NCBI RefSeq assembly: GCF_042477335.2
Contig: NC_091245.1
Location: 28,716,501 to 28,780,500 of the forward strand
Source of the DNA: Ovis canadensis
Lineage: Eukaryota; Chordata; Mammalia; Artiodactyla; Bovidae
DNA length: 64,000 nucleotides
Direction of reading: 5' to 3'
The position numbers and the translations under genes were made by a program. The first letter of the stretch is position 1. The number at the start of each line of letters is the position of its first letter. Positions 34,195-45,879 of this stretch are shown in pieces. The notes beneath the pieces are model-generated. The model searched no databases. It was not told where the DNA came from and worked only from the letters and a program-made list of their open reading frames with translations.

Positions 34195-34870
34195 GACTGG
34201 CCTCTGGTGTTTCTCTCCCCCCGACACACCCTCCCTGGCACTCAAGCACCTGTGGCCCCAGTGGTCCTCGGGAGATGTGGCAGGTAAGGTCCTGCCCCGA
34301 GTTGCAGTCCTGTCCCTCCAACCACACTGGGTCCCTCAGCGGCTCACACACCTCCTGTCCAAAACAAAACCCGCTGCGTTCTCCTGCAAGCCTGCTTCTC
34401 AGATTCTCTATCCTGGTGAAGGGGACCACCATCCATGCATCCTGCTCCCCCAACCTCTGACACTGATGCTCCTCCTGCCAGGCGCCCCCAACCCAGCCAA
34501 GCAGTCACCAAGCCCAGTCCCTCTTCCTCCCCTCCCACCCTGCCCCAGATCAGCCCCCACCCTCCCCACCATGTCTCTCCTGCCCCCAGCAGTGGCCTCC
34601 TTGTCTCAAATTTCCCTCTACCCATCTCGACCCATTCTCTACACAGCCCCCAGTGCCACCTTTCAGGGTGATCTGTCCCATCTCTGCCTACAAGCCCTCG
34701 ATGGAACCCCCCATTCTCAGGACAGCCCTGCCACCTCCGCAGGGGCATCCTGTCACCCCACCCCCACAGCCTCCGGGCCTCGCTGCTCAGCCCGGAGACA
34801 GGCAGGGACTGTGTGAAGCCGGCCTCAGACACTGCTTCAAGCTTCTGCCACTCTCTGGGGGCCCATCTTC
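34195..34870 (+). repeat. L2 LINE-like stretch
   Basis: The C/T-rich sequence with ACAAGCCCTCGATGGAACCC and similar phrases resembles L2 3' regions. It explains the long proline-rich open frames here, which match no protein. Confidence 0.4.
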
Positions 34871-34969
34871 CTAGGCCCAGTGCTTACTCCTTCTTTAAGA
34901 CTTAATGACAACGCCTTCTGATTTCTGTTCGGAACTTTTACTTTGGGTCAAGTACTGGTCAAAAAACCC

Positions 34970-35100
34970 TTGAGATAGATTTCCTCGTTTAATCCTCATG
35001 AGAACCCTTACAAGCAAGTCCTCTATGCCCCATCTGACAGCTGAAGACAAGAACAAAGGCGCTAAGACACAGGCCCAAGGCCACGGTGCCAGGAGCCAGG
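34970..35100 (-). repeat. MIR SINE, antisense
   Basis: GTTTAATCCTCATGAGAACC, then CCCCATCTGACAGCTGAAGA and ACACAGGCCCAAGGCCAC follow the reversed MIR order. Confidence 0.65.
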
Positions 35101-35436
35101 AGGCTGCATACCACTGCCCCCAGCCCCAGCCCCAGCCCCATGTCACTTCTTCCATGACCCTCCAGTTCCCCTGGATAGGCCAAAGCCCTTTCCCGGTTCT
35201 TTGACTGTTTTCTGCACACATCTATTGCGGTCTTTGTCATATTGTGTCGACTTATCCCTTCATGTTTATCTGTCTCTCACTGCCAGGTCCCCACTGAAGG
35301 TAAGGACCAAGGTTTTTATTTCTGTCTCCTGAATGCTGGGGACGTCAAATGTTTATAAATGAGCCCTGAGCAAATGGTTGAGAGAGGAGCTGGTAGGGGG
35401 ATAAATGTCTTCTGGCTGAGAGTGAGGAAGTACAAA

Positions 35437-36720
35437 CCTCCCTCGACTTATAATGAGGTTATGGCCTCATAAACCCATCAAGGTCTGAAAATATCAAAAA
35501 TCAAAACCGCATTTAATACAGCTAACCTACCGAACTCAACATTCAGAAAATGAAGATCGTAGCATCCGGTCCCATCACTTCATGGCAAATAGATGGGGAA
35601 ACAATGGAAACAGTAATAGACTTTATTTTCTTGGGCTCCAAAATCACTGCAGATGGTAACTGCAGCCATGAAATTAAAAGATGCTTGTTCCTTGGAAGAA
35701 AAGCTATGACCAACCTAGACAGCATATTAAAAAGCAGAGACATTACTTTGCTGACAAAGGTCCATCTAGTCAAAGCTATGGTTTTTCCAGTAGTCATGTA
35801 TGGATGTGAGAGTTGGACCATAAAGAAAGTTGAGCACCGAAGAATTGGTGCTTTTGAACTGTGGTGTTGGAGAAGACTCTTGAGAGTCCCTTGGACTGCA
35901 AAGAGATCAAACCAGTCAATGCTAAAGGAAATCAGTCCTGAATATTCATTGAAAGGGCTGATCCTGAAGCTGAAGCTCCAATACTTTGGCCAGCTGATGC
36001 AAAAAACTGACTCACTGGAAAAGACCCTGATTCTGGGAAAGATTGAAGGCAGGAGGAGTAGGGGATGACAGAGGATGAGATGCTTGGATGGCATCACTGA
36101 CTCGATGGACATGAATTTGAGCAAGCTCTGGAAGTTGGTGATGGACAGGAAGGCCTGGCATGCTGCAGTCCATGGGGTCGCAAAGAGCTGGACTTGACTG
36201 AGTGACTGAACTGAGCCTATCTGATACCATAGTGTAGCCTCCCTTACCTTAAATGTGCTCCTCAGAACACTTATGCAAGACTACAGCGGGCAAAATCACC
36301 TCAGGCAAAGACTGTCTTAAACAAAGTGCCGAATAGCTCATGTAACGTACTTCCAGAATAGCTCACTTCCGAATAGCTCACTTCCAGAATACTGTAGTGG
36401 AAGTGAAAAGCAGAATGGTGGTCTGGGAACAGAATGGCTGTGAGTGTATCAGTTGTTCACCTTTGTGGTCGAGCAGCTGCCGCTGCCCAACATCACAAGA
36501 GAAGATCCTGCCCATCGCAGGCCCCGGAGAAGATCAGACTTCAAAGTGTGGTTTCTACTGAACTTGTGAAAATACCATCGTACCATTGTAAAGCTGAAGA
36601 ATTGTAAGCTGGACCATCAGAAGTCAAACCACTGTTAAGTCACGGAGAAGATCAAACTTCAAAGCGTGGTTTCTACTGAACTTGTGAAAACAAATCACTG
36701 TAAGTCATGGACCATCTTGA
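35437..36720 (+). mobile_element. Old DNA-transposon-like element, split by a BovB
   Basis: The left part (35437-35535, CTCGACTTATAATGAGGTTA and CATTTAATACAGCTAACCTA) and the right part (about 36216-36720, CTTAAATGTGCTCCTCAGAA and GTGGTTTCTACTGAACTTGT) read as one old mammalian repeat whose ends carry inverted CGACTTA/TAAGTC-type motifs. I do not recall its family name with certainty. A 47-bp segment is duplicated at 36526-36572 and 36644-36690. The BovB at 35536-36215 separates the two halves. Confidence 0.6.
35536..36215 (+). mobile_element. BovB LINE (RTE) 3' end, copy 3, with a 172-codon open frame
   Basis: The plus strand at 35550-36068 keeps an uninterrupted 172-codon frame from the C-terminal part of the BovB polyprotein. 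Segments include FIFLGSKITADGNCSHEIKR, FPVVMYGCESWTIKK and LWCWRRLLRVPWTAKRSNQS. The YADD catalytic region lies upstream of the truncation and is absent. The 3' end with GGGGTCGCAAAGAGCTGGAC and ACTGA repeats is at 36170-36215. It lies antisense to GLIS1 in an intron and is the least damaged BovB piece in the window. Confidence 0.92.
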
Positions 36721-36889
36721 CACTTGGGCTGGTGGGAGGCAGACGGGGGTGAGGACAGTAGCACCCTTGGGTGTAGAAGGCTGGATGCAGGCAGTGAGTG
36801 TGATCGTTGCCTGCCTTGATGCTGGACGGGAGGCTGGGTAGGCTAGGGGGGTTGTCTGCGGAGATGGGCCTGGGACGGAGCCCTCTTAC

Positions 36890-37000
36890 CTTCTTGCGCA
36901 CTTGCTGCTCTTTGGCCGAATGGGCCTTCACGTGCTTGCGGAGGGAGCTGGGGTCTGTGTAGCGCTTGGAGCAGCCAGGGATCTGGCAGGCGTACGGCTT
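36890..37000 (-). CDS. GLIS1: GLIS1 coding exon: zinc finger 5
   Basis: This 111-nt, 37-codon exon begins [10 protein letters not shown] and ends AKEQQVRKK. Finger 5 is complete, with ligands Cys5, Cys10, His23 and His27 and the TDPSSLRKH helix typical of the GLI/GLIS/ZIC group. The basic tail RKK just after the finger fits the usual position of nuclear-localisation residues in this family, which is an inference here. The acceptor is TTACAG before AAG and the donor is AAG followed by GTAAGA. Both ends are phase 0, joining the ACG-ending exon upstream and the CTG-starting exon downstream. An in-frame ATG lies in the acceptor region and is not a start codon. Confidence 0.97.
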
Positions 37001-38593
37001 CTGTAACATCAGAGGGCAGAGGCGGGGTGAGTGGGGGGCACCCGCCAGGCGTACGCCCTTCTGTGTGGCTCATGTCCTATCCCTCCCTGTGTCCTAGGCC
37101 AGGAGGAGTCTGACTCAGGCCTGCCCACTGGTGGGGGGAAGGTGCCTGGCCTGGCAGTGAAGGAGGCGTCTGTGTCTCCATTCTGCCCTCATCCTGGGAC
37201 CTCAGGTAAGTTGCCTCCCCTCTCAGACTCTCACTTTCTCCTCTGCAACATGGCCCCCCCCCCCCGCCAAGTTCTAAGACTTCTTCCACCTCTGACACCA
37301 GCTCTGAGAAAAGAACACCCTTTGTGGCTCACGGCTGCAGAGAAGCAGCAAGTGAAAAAGGAGCAGAGTGAGGTGGTTGCCTTGTGGAGGGGGAGGAGGA
37401 AAATGAAGGAGAGGAGTCGGGCAGAGCACAAGGCAACGGGACACAAACATGAACCAAGCTGGAGAGCGGAGGCCAGGCTCGGAGCATTGACCGACCCTGC
37501 AGTGGGTCCCGAGTCCCCAGACTGGTCCCCAGGCTATGAGAATTGTAGGTCCTCAAACCAAGAAGCACAGGAGACCAGAGGGTACTGGGTCTCAGGTGTA
37601 GCCCCAGGTAGGCTGGGCATCAGTGCCCTTCACGTCCCTTTCCCTTGGAGCCCCATTCATCTTCTAGAACAGGTCGGTGCCCACCACCTCCCCTGGTTCC
37701 TATCCAGACCCCGTGTGCTGTCTACGCCTCCAGTCTCCCCTCTCATTCACAGCCAGAGGACCTTTCTCACAGGTCTGGCCACGCTCTCACCTACTAACCC
37801 CCCATGGTCCCTGTAGTGCCAGCCCTTGGATACAACCCACCTCTGGGTGCTGAAGGCCCTTTGTGACTTTAGCCCTGGTTGAGTCCTCACCCCTCCTCCC
37901 ATCCCAGCACACCCAGCTCTGGTCTCCTCCTCTCCAACCTCTCCTTGAGTCTAGTTCCCACCACCACTTCTCGAGTTTCCACCGGTAGCAGTGTCCACCT
38001 GCGCGGCTGGGTCTGTTCAGAGGTGAGTTTTCTTCCAGGAAGGGTCCCTTCTGATTCATTCCAGGTCAGGGGCTCTGTGGCTCTAACTGAATTCTGAGCT
38101 CCCCGTAGAAGCAAACCTCCATGAGACCTGGCTCAGGGACTCTGGCTCCCACTGGGGCTTCAAGTCCCTAAGGCTCCCTTTCTGAACACATCCAGCAGCT
38201 CTGATTTCTCAAGGCCCTCTGGCCTCCAACCACTGCAGGGGACACAGTGGTGGGGGACGTTTAGAGATGACGCCTATGTCCCCACCAGCCATGCCTACTG
38301 GAACTGCCCCTAAACCTTAAGGTGAGCCAGCCCTGCTGGACAGCATGGGGTTGGGGATGGGGAGCAGAAACAGACGGCCATACCTTGGTGCTGCCACGGA
38401 GAGTTGCCAGGTTAAAGAATCAGAGGAGAGCGAAAAGAGAGAGACAGGGCAGTGAGAGGCTGGCCTTGCTGAAAGGCAGGTACGGTGGGGTGGGAGGCAG
38501 GCCTCAGACCTGCCCCCCACACAACCACTCAGAGACACAGACACAGACCCACACACCACAGGGCCCTTCTTTCTTGGGCCTGATTCCCACCCC

Positions 38594-38594
<1 letters not shown>

Positions 38595-38624
<30 letters not shown>
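38595..38624. repeat. (AC)15 microsatellite
   Basis: There are thirty bases of perfect AC dinucleotide repeat. Confidence 0.98.
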
Positions 38625-38628
<4 letters not shown>

Positions 38629-39029
38629 TTTCTCTCATGGGCTGTGCCCTGCTCTGCCCCAGGCTCTGTCCCCAGGGGACGCTGATACAAATCCACACGC
38701 TTTTGTCAAAAAGCAAACAAACAGAGCTCCGTGTGTGCAGGCGCCCTCGCCTGGAAAGAGGGCACAAGGCCCATCTCTGTGTTTGTTTTTCCAGGGCCTG
38801 ACGTGTGTAGAACATTCCTCCAGCCCAGCTCCCCTAGGAGCCCTCAGGAAACCCTGTGGCTGGCTGTCCCAAGCAGCAGCCAAGCCCCAGGCCTGCAGTC
38901 ACCGCACCAGCTCCAAGGCCTTGTTCACAGCAGGACACTCAGGGCCGTGCTGTGAGCATCGAGCACCTCACAGCACCCTCCCGACCTGTGCACAAGACAG
39001 CCCCTCACATACTAAGCACCCCCAGTGTG

Positions 39030-39175
39030 CAGGCACTGCGCTCAGTGCTGGCCAACTCCAATCTCCTTTCAGCCTCTCACCCACCCCATGAAAAGCATCC
39101 CCACTTTACAGATGAGGAACCTGAGGCTGATGCTTTGCCCAAGATCCTGCAGCAATGCAGTGCCCACGCCCCTCT
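39030..39175 (-). repeat. MIR SINE, antisense
   Basis: CCCACTTTACAGATGAGGAA, then GCCCAAGATCCTGCAGCAAT is the reversed MIR core. Confidence 0.7.
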
Positions 39176-40231
39176 GCTAAGGTGCCCCCTCTCTTCTGCA
39201 GCCCTGACCGGTCCAGGGAAGTGGGCAAAGGAGAGACTATCGCCCCCATCCTCCCTGTAAGGAAGCCAAGGCCAGGGCAGGACAGTCTGCGGCAGTCGGG
39301 ACTCGAGCTGCACACGGAGTGTCTGGGATGCGGCAGGATTTGGTCGGCATTCAGTCAGCAAGTCACAGGCAGGCCAGCGACTCAAGTTTGCTGTGCAGAC
39401 CCCGTGTCTGGCCACCACACCTGCCGCCTCAGTTGATTCTCCCATCCCTCTCCTGTAAGGTAGGAGTGTCTGAAGCCCAGAGAGGTTGGGTGGCAGTTCT
39501 CAGACCTCTGGGACCAGATGGAGGCTGGGATTAGAACCCAGGCTGGCTCTCTCCAGCCTGTTCCACTGCTTCCCTGCCCGTGGAGAGAATCCCACGTTCT
39601 CTGGTGCCAGAGCGGAGCTGGGGACATGAGCAGGTCTCCTCTGGAAAACAAGGCCCAGCCTGCATGGCGCTGACCTCATGGGCCCTCGGGTGCTGGGAAA
39701 GCAACCTCGCCATGGGGGCCACTGCGGTATCTCCATGGGCCTGGCGCGGGGGCTAGGCTTGACCAGGACCTTCTGGGGAGATGCAGTACTGAGATAACCC
39801 TGCGGGCTCATTCTGGGCCTGCCCTGACCCTGCCCTCGGAGCTCCGTTCACACACCAAGCAGGGGCCAGAGGCCTGTTGCTTTGGGGCTGGGGCCAGGAA
39901 ATGCAGTAAGGAGAGGGGAGGAAGGGGGTAAGTGAGGGTAGGTGACCCTGAGATGCCTGGAGGGAGGTCTGGGGGAGGGGGTGCAGAGGGGCCTGGTGTT
40001 GCTGGGCTGCCATGTGTACCTCTCGGGGCTGGTATAGGTGCCAAGGGCCCCAGGGGCTGGGCATGAGAAGATGATGGAGGCAGAGGGGTTTGTTAGCATA
40101 CCTCTTCACTCCATGTCCCCACCCCCAAGCCAGTAAGCCTGAGGTGGGGGTGGGGGGGACAGTGGTCGGGCTCACGTTGCGGGCAGGGCTCTTCCTTCCC
40201 GCCTCATCCCCTCCGCTCTTCTCCCCTCTTC

Positions 40232-40400
40232 AGCAAGGGGCACTGAACTAGCAGTCAGGCAGACTGGGTTGCATCCCAGCTCCCCCACTTTCCAGCCATG
40301 TGACAGTCAATGATTTCATCTCTGAGCCTCAGTTTCTTCATTTGCAAAATGGGGACAGGCCCCTACCTTGTGGTTTGTCACTAGGATTAAACTAGGGGAG
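40232..40400 (+). repeat. MIR SINE
   Basis: CAGGCAGACTGGGTTGCATC, CTCTGAGCCTCAGTTTCTTC and ATTTGCAAAATGGGGACAGG follow the MIR order. Confidence 0.8.
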
Positions 40401-41484
40401 GGTGTGTGTGATCTCAGGGGACGGGGAGATGTGTAGAACATTCTGCCCAGGGCCTGGCCAGGCCCCAAAACATGACTCCCCTGCTATTTTCTGCTATCCA
40501 CCTCCCCCATCTTTTGGGGATCTTGGTTTTCCCAGCTATAGAACCCCCAGAGGGCCTCCAGCTCTGACTTCTGTTGCCATGTGGCCTCCGACTCACCCTG
40601 GAGGGGTCAATCGCCCATCTGGGACTCTCTTTCCTCATCTGTATGTCCGGGTACTAGACGCTGGGCTGCACGACCACACAGGTCTCCCAGGCCCCCACCG
40701 GCACAGTTCCTCAAACATTCGCACAAAAAGCAGAGATACAGGCCAGTGGTCCAAAATGTGGAGTCTGGCTATGGACCCGTCTTCTGCTGCACTGAGGGGC
40801 CGGGGGTCTCCCAGGCTGGTGCATCCCCTCACATAGGTGCTGTGAGACTGTGGGGAGACCCCAGTCAGCTCTGCCACCTTCTGGCTGAGTAGGGAACTGC
40901 CCGGAGCCCCCCTTTCCTCACCTGTCAAATGGGCTCGTGGCCCACTGACAGGCAGAGATGGTGGGAGATGATGTTATAGAGTGCTCTGTTAACTGCTGAG
41001 GTCTGCATGCACAGCACAGGATGCTTGGACCGGTGCTATGACGGAGCCACAGGTTATCTATCACACTGGCACAAACAGGGAAGGAGGTGGACACACTGGC
41101 ATCTGGGGCCCAGGTCACTGATCCAGGGGCCTGGAGTCTTGGGCCCTGCTTCCCTCAACGGCTTAACCACCGTGCCCAGGAGATATGCAAGGCCCTGGAG
41201 AGCCTCTGGCCTGTCTCCATGCCGGGGGTCAGGGTGGGGGTGGGCGAGGAAGAGCAGGGAGGACTGGCTTTGGGAGTGACTGACAGGCCCGGGGAGAAGA
41301 TGCAGGATGTGAGCTGCACCGCCGCCCCCCTGCCCTGTGCCCCCGCTCAGTGGGGCCCACACTACTGCTTGGGCTGGTGGTTCTCAACCAGGTGAGAGTT
41401 TAATTGCCAGGATTTTTGGCAACACTAAAAGACATTTTTGGTTGCCACACTGGGAAGTAGGAAATCACTCCTATCGAATGGACA

Positions 41485-41706
41485 GGCTTTCCCGGTGGCT
41501 CAGTGGTAAAGACTCCACCTGCAATGCAAGAGACATAGCAGAAGCCACAGGTTTGATCCCTGGGTGGAGAAGAGACCCTGGAGAAGGAAATGGCAACCCA
41601 CGCGAGTATTCTTGCCTGAGAAATCCCATGGACAGAGGAGCCTGGCAGGCTGCGGGTCACAGAGTTGCAAAAGAGTTCACAGGGATGCAACTTAGCAACT
41701 AAAACA
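41485..41706 (+). mobile_element. Bov-tA SINE
   Basis: GGCTTTCCCGGTGGCTCAGT (A-box region), GGTTTGATCCCTGGGT (B box) and GGAAATGGCAACCCACGCGA, ending ACTTAGCAACTAAAACAG, form a full-length sense Bov-tA. It lies about 200 bases inside the intron from the finger 3-4 exon donor, antisense to the gene. Confidence 0.92.
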
Positions 41707-41903
41707 GTAGAGGCCAGGAATGTGGCTAAACACCCTGTAATGATGGTACTTCCCTCTCCCTGCAAAGATCTGTCCTGCCCAAAATGTCAACAAGGCTGAA
41801 GGCAGGGTTTCTGCCTGGAGGTGGCTGCTGCCCTGCATTAGACAAATATGGCGGTGTGCTTGCCCTCCGCCCTCCACCCTCGGCCTCTACCCCCGGGGCC
41901 TAC

Positions 41904-42065
41904 CGTGTCGAGGTGGGTGCGCTGGTGCTTGGCGCGGTCACTGGAGTTGCTGAAGGCCTTCTGGCAGCCTGGGTGCTGGCACAGGTACGGCTTCTCGCCC
42001 GTGTGGCTCCGCAGGTGGATCTTGAGGTTCTCCAGGCGCGAGAAGGCCTTGCTGCAGCCCTCGAA
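41904..42065 (-). CDS. GLIS1: GLIS1 coding exon: zinc fingers 3 (most) and 4
   Basis: This 162-nt exon encodes 54 residues, starting [10 protein letters not shown] and ending KHQRTHLDT. Finger 3 uses Cys4, His17 and His21; its first cysteine must come from the preceding exon, outside the window. A canonical TGEKPY linker (residues 22-27) leads to finger 4, with Cys29, Cys34, His47 and His51. The acceptor is CTCTCCTGCAG before TTC and the donor is ACG followed by GTAGGC. Both ends are phase 0, so the exon could be skipped without shifting the frame, although that would remove two DNA-binding fingers. Fingers 4 and 5 are the main DNA-contacting fingers in the related GLI proteins. The sequence looks fully intact. 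Confidence 0.96.
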
Positions 42066-45000
42066 CTGCAGGAGAGGCCGGTGAGGGGCGCTCTGCAGGC
42101 GCCGGGGGGCCCACCGCCCAGCCCTGAAATGGGCCCCCGCATCTGCTCCCCTGACAACCCCAGCCCCTGGCCCTGCCCAAGGCCCCCCGGTGCCCCAGTT
42201 CAGCTCCCCGTGAAGTGTCTAGGACCTAGACTCTTATCTGGGAAGGTCTGGTGGGGTCCAGAAAATAATCCATCCCTGATTTAGAAATGGCCACTAGGAC
42301 TTGAGAAAAAACTGGTCTTTCTGTCTCTGGACGGGTCTGCCCTCCAATGGCGTCTGAAAGTGGCATGCCCCTCTGAATGGACAGGGGGCAGGCACATGTC
42401 CGGTGCAGACAGCCCTAGATTTGGAACCCAAGGCCTGGATTTTAGTCGGGTCCTCTCCCAGTGAGGCTCTGAGCAGTGCCCTTGATATGCCTGTGCCTAT
42501 TTCCTTGCCTACAAACTTAAAGCTGTGTAGCCACCATCCAGGGCTGATACGAAGGCCCCAAGGGGTGGGACACTGACTGTCAAAGGGCTTTGCTCCCCTG
42601 GAACATGACATCATGCTGATCGCGGTCAGAACAATGACAACACTTGTAAACTCAGAGTCTTTGACTTATCATTTGGCTGTTTATCTGTTGGATGCCCCAA
42701 GTATGCACCAGGCCCCACGCCAAGCAGTGAGCATGCAGTGGGCACAGCACACATGTGATGTCCCTGGTGGGGGTGAGGGTGGACAGAGAGGAACACAGAC
42801 AGTGCCGATTCTGGCAGCTTCTGTCCAGCTCCCATCTCTTCCCTCTGAGTCCTCTAACTTCAAACTCCTTCCTCCCTACCCTCTACACAGCTACCCCAGG
42901 AGGCTCTGATGTATGAAAGAGGCCCTGCTGCTCTCACCTAAATCCCCGCAGGCCTGGCATTCAAACACCCAGCCCTCTACACCTCCGGCCCCTCTTGACT
43001 CCCCACCCGAGGCTCACAGCAGCAGGGGTCTGCCAGGTAATGCCAAGTCTTTATTCCTGCAAGACACTCAGCAAGGAATGTCTTATCTCTCTCGTCACAG
43101 TCTGTCCACCCCGTCAGCCTGCAAGATGCTTGGCCCACAGCCCCGAGGAGCATTCCCTGGTCCCCGTGTGACTGGCTGCCCTTTCCTGCTTCTCCTCACT
43201 GTCCGCCTTCCATTCCCAAGGCGCTTGCCACAGGCAGGAGGAGGAGGTACCCTGGCCTGCATCTGCTCCCTCCGTCCAGGCGTGATGCTGGAGGTTTAAC
43301 CACACAACAGTCAAAAAGCCAGCGGCCCCAACATCCCCACCTCAGAGACGGAGGCTTCCTAGGGTGGTCCCAGGGTTGGGACAGGACGCAGGCCTGTCTT
43401 CCCACGGGCAGGGGGCAGGGGAGGCGACTCTTAAGAAGAAGAAATCAGAGGAGGCTGGGCTCCCTCTCTCGAGCCACTGGTTCCATTGTCTAGGCCAGGA
43501 CAGACGTGAGACAAGGACTCAGAGACAATGGCTGGTCTGGGGCAGGCACTCCCGGCGCCTGTCCCTTGAAGGCCCGGCCGCAACTGCAGGCCGTGCTCTG
43601 CTTGGGGCTGGCCCAAGGCAAGGTGCCCGCAGCTGGGTTTTAGAAGCTGTTCCGCTTCCTATTTCCAGATGTTATGCCTTTTCCATGCATCAAAACCAGA
43701 AGGAAATCCTGTTTGGGGAGTAAATAGGCCACAAGCCACGCCCCCACCCCCTGCAAGGCCTGGGCCAGGTTCACGCATAGTGAGGTGGAGCAGCTGAAGG
43801 GCAGGCTACTTCTCGGCCCCCAGCTGGTCCCTTTGTTCCTCTCTGGCCCTTGCCGGGAGGGTGGGCGTCTGAGGTGGGGGGCAGTAAACTCCTCACATAC
43901 TGCGTGCTGTTCCTGACTTTGGGAGGGTCCGCCCGACTCTGGAGACTTGTACATCATCTCCCCACTGGGGCCTGTGCACCCGTCTGGCCAGTCGTCCGTC
44001 TCAGCACAGCTACCCCCACCCCCACAGCCTTTGTTGGGGCTGCCACCCTCCCGGGACGCCTGCCCTTCCAACTCGCTGACAGTTTAATTCAGACATCTTT
44101 CAGAATCTTCAGCTTGGTGTTCGAAGTCTTCCAACACGGTCAGACACTTCTCCCATCTGCATACACCCCACGTGTTAGGCTGTAGCCGCACGGGAGTGAT
44201 CAGACCCCAAATGGGTCGGGAACTTGAATGCCCCCAGGCCTGCTGGAGCTGTTCCCTGGGAATGGAACGGCTTTCCTTTCTTCACTCACTCAGACATCTA
44301 CTCTTGGCGCCCCAGCACTGGCTCCTTGGAGAAGCCATCCTCAACCTCCCGCTCCTCCTCGGTCACACCCTGAGCTGTGCTGAGGTTTTCTCTGTACATC
44401 CCTTATCCTCTCTCCAGGCCTCCAGGCTGAGGGTTTGGGAGTTCCCTGGGGGCAGGGCTGTCATTTCACTCATGGGGCAAAGGGTGGGTTAGAAACATGC
44501 TCTAGTGGTGTTCAGAATAGGGTTCTGGGGCCTACGGATGCATGCACCTCCCTTGTGCTCACCCAGGTATCCCACAGCTGCATTTGTGCACTGTGCCCAC
44601 GTCTTGCCCGTGTATGTTGGCCTGGCTCGTCCTGCCCGCCCCCTTCCCATTGGAACTTCTCAGAACTGAGTCCCAGGCTGGGGTATATAACAAGCATCTG
44701 GCCGAGGCACCACGATGGGGGTCCCATCCCTCAAGGTAGGATCAAAGGCAGCAGCAGGTGCAGCAGCAGCAGCCTGGGCAGGACAGGTCTGGGACAAGGA
44801 TGCAGATACCCCTGGCAGAGCAACGCCCCCATCAGGGCCAGCATCCCAGCTATGAGCGTATATGGGCTCTGCTCACAGTTGCCTGCCGAGGTCCCTGCAG
44901 CCTCACCCTTTGACAACCCCAGAGATGGGCTAACAGAGGCAGAGAGGAGAGGAGGGGAATGCACGTGGGTTCAGCACCTGGGCGTTCACTCTGCTAGGCC

Positions 45001-45094
45001 TGGCACTGTCCCCAGCATGATCTCAGATCCTCCCCACAGCCCTTGGGGCAAGTATTCCTCTCCCACTGTCAGGAGCTGAGGCTCTGGGGAAACC

Positions 45095-45310
45095 AGCAGA
45101 GCAGCTCCAGACATGAACCCTGATATGGGACCACCAGGGCTTGTCTCTTGACTGCTCCACTTGCGAACGATCCAAGATGAGTGCCTTCAGTTCTCTGAGT
45201 CTCAGTTTCCTCACTGATAAAACTGGGTGAGTTCTACCAGCCTCGGAGGCTGTGAGGACCGCACGGTAAATGCTTCTCTTGGTACCAGGTTCTTGCTCAA
45301 TATCGTCATG
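45095..45310 (+). repeat. MIR SINE
   Basis: CTGAGTCTCAGTTTCCTCAC, ACTGATAAAACTGGGTGAG and GGCTGTGAGGACCGCACGG follow the MIR order in sense orientation. Confidence 0.7.
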
Positions 45311-45879
45311 GTGGCCATCATTTGGGATCACAGAGCAGGTAAGTAGTGGAGCGGCATTCTGCCCGGGGTGGCAGTTCCTGGGCTTGCTGCCCCTCTGCCC
45401 AGTTGGAAGGGTGTGTGTGTGTGAGTGTGTGTGATGTCCCACTGGGCATGGTGGGCTCCCAAGTCTCCCCAGTGTCCTGTTCCCAGTTCTTATGCCTTAA
45501 CCCTTCACTTTCCTCCCCCCGCCTGATTTCCAGACTTAACTTTCTCAACACACTCTGTGCTCTCCAGCCCTTGGCTTGGGCATTTAAGGGGCGTCAGCCT
45601 GGGCCTGGGGCCTGGAGCAAGATGGGGACCAGGGAACTGTCTGGAGGAGCAGGTGCCCCAGCACCTCCTGTGATGAGGAGTTATCCCAGGGCTGTCTGGG
45701 CTCCACCTCCAACCCCCCATCGTACCTTGGGGAGCCAGGAGCCAGCAGGACTCACAGAGGTGGAAGGGCCTGGTCTGGAATCCTAGAGCTGGGGCATCTG
45801 AGTTTCTCATGAGCCCCTCTCTGCTGCCTTATAGCTGGCAGCTTCACCGGACAGCCCCAAGGCCCCTCCAATTTTAATG

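Larger units (their letters stand above)
31887..36889 (-). other. GLIS1: GLIS1 intron (5.0 kb) with BovB inside an older transposon
   Basis: The intron runs GTAAGA to CTCACTCCCCAG. It contains MIR-like pieces at 32590-32745, 33665-33845 and 34970-35100, an L2-like stretch at 34195-34870, and an old DNA-transposon-like element at 35437-36720 split by a BovB. The A+T-richer unique block 33240-33480 is a possible conserved element. Confidence 0.8.
37001..41903 (-). other. GLIS1: GLIS1 intron (4.9 kb) between finger 3-4 and finger 5 exons
   Basis: The intron runs GTAGGC to TTACAG. It holds an L2-like stretch at 37640-37960, (AC)15 at 38595-38624, MIRs at 39030-39175 and 40232-40400, MIR-like pieces at 40560-41005 and a Bov-tA at 41485-41706. 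A 12-base C run occurs near 37254-37265. No exon was recognised despite long GC-rich open frames on both strands. Confidence 0.8.

Noticed and set aside
34190-34816. 208-codon proline-rich plus-strand frame
   Set aside because: Lies in C/T-rich L2-like repeat DNA; the composition alone keeps stops rare.
37031-37816. 261-codon plus-strand open frame
   Set aside because: Proline/serine-rich GC-driven frame across a GLIS1 intron and an L2-like stretch. It has no known domain and no splice support.
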